A stretch of DNA of 50,616 nucleotides from a virus. The stretch lies in the IMG/VR virus record IMGVR_UViG_3300005613_004910, positions 1 to 50,616 of that record; one strand, 5' to 3'. Numbering within the stretch: the stretch's first letter is position 1; each line of letters opens with the position of its first letter. Under the pieces are notes generated by a model. The model ran no database searches, was not told the DNA's origin, and was given only the letters and a program-made list of their open reading frames with translations. A program made the position numbers and the translations under genes. Positions 47,566 through 50,616 of this stretch are shown here, piece after piece.

Positions 47566-48474
47566 TTGTCTCCGACTATTCTGATAGACTGTTCAGGGGT
47601 TGTTTACCAATCCCTATATACTATGGGACATCTATCGTATAATGGAATTGAGACTGGTGTTATATTCGGATTTCTTAAAAAAATTTTGTCCATGGCAAAG
47701 AGGTTTGACACAGATGATTTTATATTCTGTTGGGATTCTGGTAAAGGGTATAGAGATTTAGTCTATCCAAACTATAAGATTCACAGGTTAAAAAAAAGAG
47801 AATCATATACTCAGAGTGAGGTGGAAGAATATCATTCTCTTTTATCTCAATCAGAGGAGTTGTATAAAACGGTATTGCTGAATCTTGGTTTTATGAATAA
47901 TTTTAGACAGAGAATGTATGAAGCAGATGATCTTCTTGCGTATTGGGCAAATAAACTTAGAAATAAACAAAATCGGACTATAATGGTTACATCTGATGTT
48001 GATATGTATCAGTGTCTTGATTATTGTGATATATGGAGCGATACCAAAAAAAAATTTATGACAAAAAAGATACTAAGAAAAGATTTTGGAGTTGAACCGT
48101 CTCAATGGGCTATGGCAAAGGCTATTGGTGGATGTAGCAGTGACGGAGTTATAGGGATAGTTGGTGTATCAGATCCAAAAAATAAATCTTCAAAATCATT
48201 GAAGTATTTACAAGGCAAACTAAAAGATGGGAAAATAAAACAAAAGATCGAAAGTGAAGAGGGGCAAGCAATTATAAAAATAAATTTGCCTATTGTTACT
48301 ACCCCATACAGGCCAGAGTTAATGAAGCGCATGATAAAAAGAAAGAACAAATACAGTAGAAAAAAGTTTGTTAGGGTCTTTGACAAGTATCATTTCAAAT
48401 CCTTTCTAAGTAATCTCAATGAGTGGGAAAACTGCTTTTTAAGTGAGAAAGGGAATCAAAATGGTTTTAATTGA
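47566..48474 (+). CDS. 5'-3' exonuclease / flap endonuclease (T4 RNase H-like)
   Basis: A 302-residue FEN-family nuclease. Acidic motifs occur in order: ILIDCSGVVYQSLY, FIFCWDSGKGYRDLVYP with YKxxR, MYEADDLLAYWA and MVTSDVDMYQCL. It removes RNA primers and flaps. No ATG lies between the recombinase stop and the first motif; TTG 47566, 5 nt after that stop and downstream of AAAAAGAGA, is the most likely start, although in-frame TTG codons further upstream cannot be excluded. The C-terminal half is basic, as in T4 RNase H. Confidence 0.78.
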   Translation: MSPTILIDCSGVVYQSLYTMGHLSYNGIETGVIFGFLKKILSMAKRFDTDDFIFCWDSGKGYRDLVYPNYKIHRLKKRESYTQSEVEEYHSLLSQSEELYKTVLLNLGFMNNFRQRMYEADDLLAYWANKLRNKQNRTIMVTSDVDMYQCLDYCDIWSDTKKKFMTKKILRKDFGVEPSQWAMAKAIGGCSSDGVIGIVGVSDPKNKSSKSLKYLQGKLKDGKIKQKIESEEGQAIIKINLPIVTTPYRPELMKRMIKRKNKYSRKKFVRVFDKYHFKSFLSNLNEWENCFLSEKGNQNGFN

Positions 48475-48661
48475 TGACAATGACAGAGGGAAAAGATATG
48501 TTGAGATAGAGGCGATGGTAGAACATATAACTGAAGATGCAGTTCTTCTTGATGATGGAACATGGATACCGATCTCCTGTTTGGAAGATTGGCCAGATGT
48601 TGGTGAAACAGGAATAGTAATGGTAGAAGAATGGTTTGCAATTAAGAAGGAGATTGTATAA
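48461..48661 (+). CDS. Small hypothetical protein
   Basis: A 66-residue acidic, beta-rich protein (VEIEAMVEHITEDAVLLDDGTWIPISCLEDW). The ATG at 48461 overlaps the exonuclease end and has GAAAGGGAA upstream; an earlier GTG is not needed. It ends in TAATG overlap with the next small gene. The layout resembles small OB/SH3-like phage proteins but is not assigned. Confidence 0.5.
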   Translation: MVLIDDNDRGKRYVEIEAMVEHITEDAVLLDDGTWIPISCLEDWPDVGETGIVMVEEWFAIKKEIV

Positions 48662-48789
48662 TGGCTTTTGATCCGTCTCAAAATGGGGATGAAATATTCT
48701 TAACCAATGTCAAAGTGTTTGTTTTTGGGTTTTTGTGTGGAGTTATGTTTGGATATGCATGGTGCTGGATTGCACTCACTGGGAATTGA
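48661..48789 (+). CDS. Small membrane protein (42 aa)
   Basis: It starts in TAATG overlap with the preceding gene. The product has one hydrophobic helix (VKVFVFGFLCGVMFGYAWCW) after a polar N-terminus. Too short for family assignment; the coupled start and clear helix make it credible. Confidence 0.5.
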   Translation: MAFDPSQNGDEIFLTNVKVFVFGFLCGVMFGYAWCWIALTGN

Positions 48790-48791
48790 TC

Positions 48792-49451
48792 ATGGCAAAG
48801 GGGCAGAACTTTCAATGGAAGATTTGTAAAAAACTTAGCAAATGGTGGAGTGATAGCCAACGAGATGATATATTTTGCCCGACTTCTCAATCTGGTGGCA
48901 GAAGTACTACAAGAACTAAAACAGGGATAACAACAGAAAATTCAGCGGGAGATGTCGGGTATCTTGATGCAATAGGCAAGCCGCTTATCGATATTGTTTG
49001 TATAGAGGTAAAGAGAGGATATTCAAAAAGAATAAAATATCTTAATATTATTGATGGGAAGGGAGCAGAGACATCTATAATTCTGAAGTGGTGGAAAAAA
49101 TTATTGGGAGAAATGATCTCCGTTAACAGGTTATACCCATTGATGATATTTAAAAGAGATTATAAAGATATATGTATTTCAACCAATAAAAGATTTCTAT
49201 CTGAGTTAGAAAAATATAACGGAAATTTTTCAGGTGATTACATATTACTTAGTGTAAAAAATAAAAAAGCTCAATTGTATACATTCAATTTCTATGAGTT
49301 TATAAGATGGTGTAACAGGGAGACTGTCGAATTGATATGGAGGGATAAATGTAAATGCACTCTAGAACAATCACAGAACTCAATAGAATCAGGAAAGCAG
49401 TTAAGACAATTAAAAAAAATAAGGAGAAGAAGGATAAAGAGGCAACAATAA
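48792..49451 (+). CDS. Probable PD-(D/E)XK nuclease with basic tail
   Basis: A 219-residue protein. The nuclease-like core is GDVGYLDAIGKPLIDIVCIEVKRGYSK, matching a D-(X)n-E-X-K pattern (IEVKRG), preceded by a basic, Gly/Ser/Thr-rich segment (SGGRSTTRTKTG). It may act as a Holliday junction resolvase or repair nuclease. The tail reads KKIRRRRIKRQQ, a variant of the recurring KRR tail. The ATG at 48792 lies 2 nt after the previous stop; longer in-frame versions overlap the membrane protein. Confidence 0.6.
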   Translation: MAKGQNFQWKICKKLSKWWSDSQRDDIFCPTSQSGGRSTTRTKTGITTENSAGDVGYLDAIGKPLIDIVCIEVKRGYSKRIKYLNIIDGKGAETSIILKWWKKLLGEMISVNRLYPLMIFKRDYKDICISTNKRFLSELEKYNGNFSGDYILLSVKNKKAQLYTFNFYEFIRWCNRETVELIWRDKCKCTLEQSQNSIESGKQLRQLKKIRRRRIKRQQ

Positions 49452-49717
49452 TGACAATGGAATATGTTGAGCATGAGTTCTCTCCAGATAGTATATTAGA
49501 CAGCTTTAAAGTAGAGCTTATAAATAAATCAAATTTAGAGAAATTCATAATTTTAAAAATAAACTCTCCAAAAAACCAGAAAATCCTTAAAGGGTGGATT
49601 GATCACTTTAGAGGGATTTTCAATGGTAAAACTCTTAAGTACCAAACACCATACATAATTACTACAAGCAAGTGCGGGAAGTTTGTAACCCTATGGATAG
49701 AGATGAAATCGTACTAA
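49451..49717 (+). CDS. Small hypothetical protein
   Basis: An 88-residue protein (MTMEYVEHEFSPDSILDSFKV ...) with a beta-rich core (EKFIILKINSPKNQKILKGW, PYIITTSKCGKFVTLWIEM). The ATG at 49451 overlaps the upstream stop by TAATG and has AAAGAGG ahead. A longer in-frame start at 49355 would add a Lys-rich segment that mirrors the basic tail of the upstream gene in another frame. Family unknown. Confidence 0.5.
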   Translation: MTMEYVEHEFSPDSILDSFKVELINKSNLEKFIILKINSPKNQKILKGWIDHFRGIFNGKTLKYQTPYIITTSKCGKFVTLWIEMKSY

Positions 49718-49727
49718 AGGAGATAAG

Positions 49728-49988
49728 ATGAAAAAGACATTAGAACAATGTTGTGTAATGAAAATAGATAATGATGGCACACTTTTAACAGAGGAAGATT
49801 TGTATATGTTTGTAAGAAAGGGAACACCAGTTTTGGAACTTCCCTATGGTTCTTTGATCTATACGGGTGAAGTAGTAAAAGGGCCAGGCGGATTCCCTCA
49901 TGCGGTTTTTGGGGTGTGGAAGCGAGAGAATACAATAAAGGAGAAAAAGCTAATCTTTTTAAAAAAGAAGGAGAAAGAAAATGGCTAA
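49728..49988 (+). CDS. Small hypothetical protein
   Basis: An 86-residue protein with AAAGGAG 5 nt before the ATG. The core (VLELPYGSLIYTGEVVKGPGGFPHAVFGVW) is beta-rich, and the C-terminus is basic (KEKKLIFLKKKEKENG). It overlaps the next start by 8 nt. No family recognised. Confidence 0.5.
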   Translation: MKKTLEQCCVMKIDNDGTLLTEEDLYMFVRKGTPVLELPYGSLIYTGEVVKGPGGFPHAVFGVWKRENTIKEKKLIFLKKKEKENG

Positions 49989-50244
49989 GATAGAATTGGT
50001 AGATAAAGATCGTCCAGGGCCAGCAACTGCTATCTGTCCAAGATGTGGAAGAAAAATGATATTTAGTATTGATATGTTTAGGGATAATATTACTAAAATA
50101 GTGGAATCAAAATGTCCATATTGTAGTGGTAAACTATTCTCCTGTATTTTGATTTTAACTAATACAAATATGCCAAAACTCTTAGATCAATTAAAAAGGG
50201 TAATAACCTCGGCAAAAGGAGAAAATAAAATTATAAAGATGTAA
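49981..50244 (+). CDS. Small zinc-ribbon protein
   Basis: An 87-residue protein with a Cys4 zinc ribbon, CPRCGRKM at residues 19-26 and CPYCSGKL about 25 residues later, each in a beta-hairpin setting. The C-terminal part is a basic helix (MPKLLDQLKRVITSAKGE). AGAAGGAG precedes the ATG. Such ribbons in phages often mediate nucleic-acid or protein contacts; no specific role can be assigned. Confidence 0.6.
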   Translation: MAKIELVDKDRPGPATAICPRCGRKMIFSIDMFRDNITKIVESKCPYCSGKLFSCILILTNTNMPKLLDQLKRVITSAKGENKIIKM

Positions 50245-50263
50245 AACTGGAGGAGGAGAATAA

Positions 50264-50464
50264 ATGAATGAGGCCATGGAAAAATACAATAACGATTCAA
50301 TTTTTTCTGCTATAGTAGATGTGTTGGTCAGTTTTCTTGAAGACTCTTTAATTACACCTTCAGAAGTAAAATTAATTACACCTTCAGAAATGAAAAAAGG
50401 AGTGGAGTTAGCTTGTGAAATATATAGAGAAAAACAAATATTAATGAATGAACCGCCCTACTAA
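50264..50464 (+). CDS. Small hypothetical protein
   Basis: A 66-residue helical protein with GGAGGAGGAG before the ATG. It contains a short internal duplication (LITPSEVK, LITPSEMK) encoded by a near-perfect DNA repeat (50350-50391). No family recognised. Confidence 0.5.
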   Translation: MNEAMEKYNNDSIFSAIVDVLVSFLEDSLITPSEVKLITPSEMKKGVELACEIYREKQILMNEPPY

Positions 50465-50501
50465 CCATTTCAGTTAAATCACACGTTGGACATTATTAAA
50501 C

Positions 50502-50616
50502 ATGGCTATAAAATCACTACTAATTAAAAATCTTGAATCCCATGTAAAAACCATACTCCGTTTCCACAGAGGAGTAAATGTAATTGTTGGAGATACTGAT
50601 GCTGGCAAATCTGGGA
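50502..50616 (+). CDS. SMC/Rad50-type ATPase (gp46-like), 3' partial
   Basis: The window ends inside this gene. The 38 visible residues, MAIKSLLIKNLESHVKTILR..., lead into a Walker A (VGDTDAGKSG). The pattern of a first strand, FESH-type turn and GVNVIVGDTDAGKS is typical of SMC, Rad50 and T4 gp46 recombination ATPases. It would work with a gp47-like nuclease expected downstream. No good ribosome-binding site is visible. Confidence 0.65.
   Translation, partial: MAIKSLLIKNLESHVKTILRFHRGVNVIVGDTDAGKSG

Overview
The window reads as part of a large, AT-rich tailed-phage genome. Virtually every supported gene is on the + strand. Genes are tightly packed with ATGA or TAATG overlaps, there are no tRNA or rRNA genes, and the phage appears to encode its own replisome. 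No host chromosome genes were recognised. The host cannot be named from the sequence.

Region 1 (1-8.8 kb) is a sugar and surface-chemistry cassette: a partial methyltransferase-like/GT-B glycosyltransferase fusion, a CmcI-type methyltransferase, a DegT/StrS aminotransferase, a sulfotransferase-like P-loop protein, two further class I methyltransferases and two paralogous putative GT-A glycosyltransferases, with small unknowns between them. Region 2 (8.8-10.05 kb) has a small gene that needs a -1 shift to be read through, an unknown gene, and about 500 nt of gene-free DNA with direct and inverted repeats.

Region 3 (10.02-18.98 kb) is the most unusual part. A sigma70-like promoter (10017-10044) precedes about 900 nt of non-coding, hairpin-rich sequence, then nine type II hammerhead ribozymes, each sitting just after a coding region and just before a strong Shine-Dalgarno sequence, and finally an intrinsic terminator (18942-18979). 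Taken together this looks like one transcription unit that cuts itself into one structured RNA and nine short mRNAs. Its genes include DUF2997, DUF1257 and a Ycf46-like AAA+ ATPase (a set that also occurs together in cyanobacteria), a DUF3150-like protein and several unknowns.

Region 4 (19-29.3 kb) encodes replication: SF2 helicase, CHC2/Toprim primase, a DnaD-like putative helicase loader, a DnaB-type helicase, an acidic/basic low-complexity protein, a PCNA-like clamp and a two-subunit clamp loader (RFC/gp44-like and gp62-like). Region 5 (29.3-38.4 kb) holds a radical SAM gene broken by a split intein with a Vsr-like homing endonuclease between the halves. It continues with a putative metallopeptidase, class II glutamine amidotransferase, a protein resembling the alpha-glutamyl/putrescinyl-thymine pyrophosphorylase family, an amidoligase, a low-molecular-weight phosphatase, two P-loop proteins, a Cys-rich protein and a DNA methyltransferase. 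This is a plausible DNA-hypermodification or peptide/nucleotide-conjugate operon. Region 6 (38.4-50.6 kb) has a DnaE polymerase with two inteins and a C-terminal family 4 uracil-DNA glycosylase, a gp32-like SSB, a RecA-type recombinase with a LAGLIDADG intein in its P-loop, a 5'-3' exonuclease, a probable PD-(D/E)XK nuclease and the start of an SMC/Rad50-type ATPase.

Two themes cross regions. Inteins occur in three genes (four inteins, one of them split). A short basic peptide, KIKRR, recurs at the N- or C-terminus, or in internal arrays, of at least eight otherwise unrelated proteins. Two further short structured repeats each occur as a pair of near-identical intergenic copies (2.57/21.59 kb and 9.52/23.81 kb).
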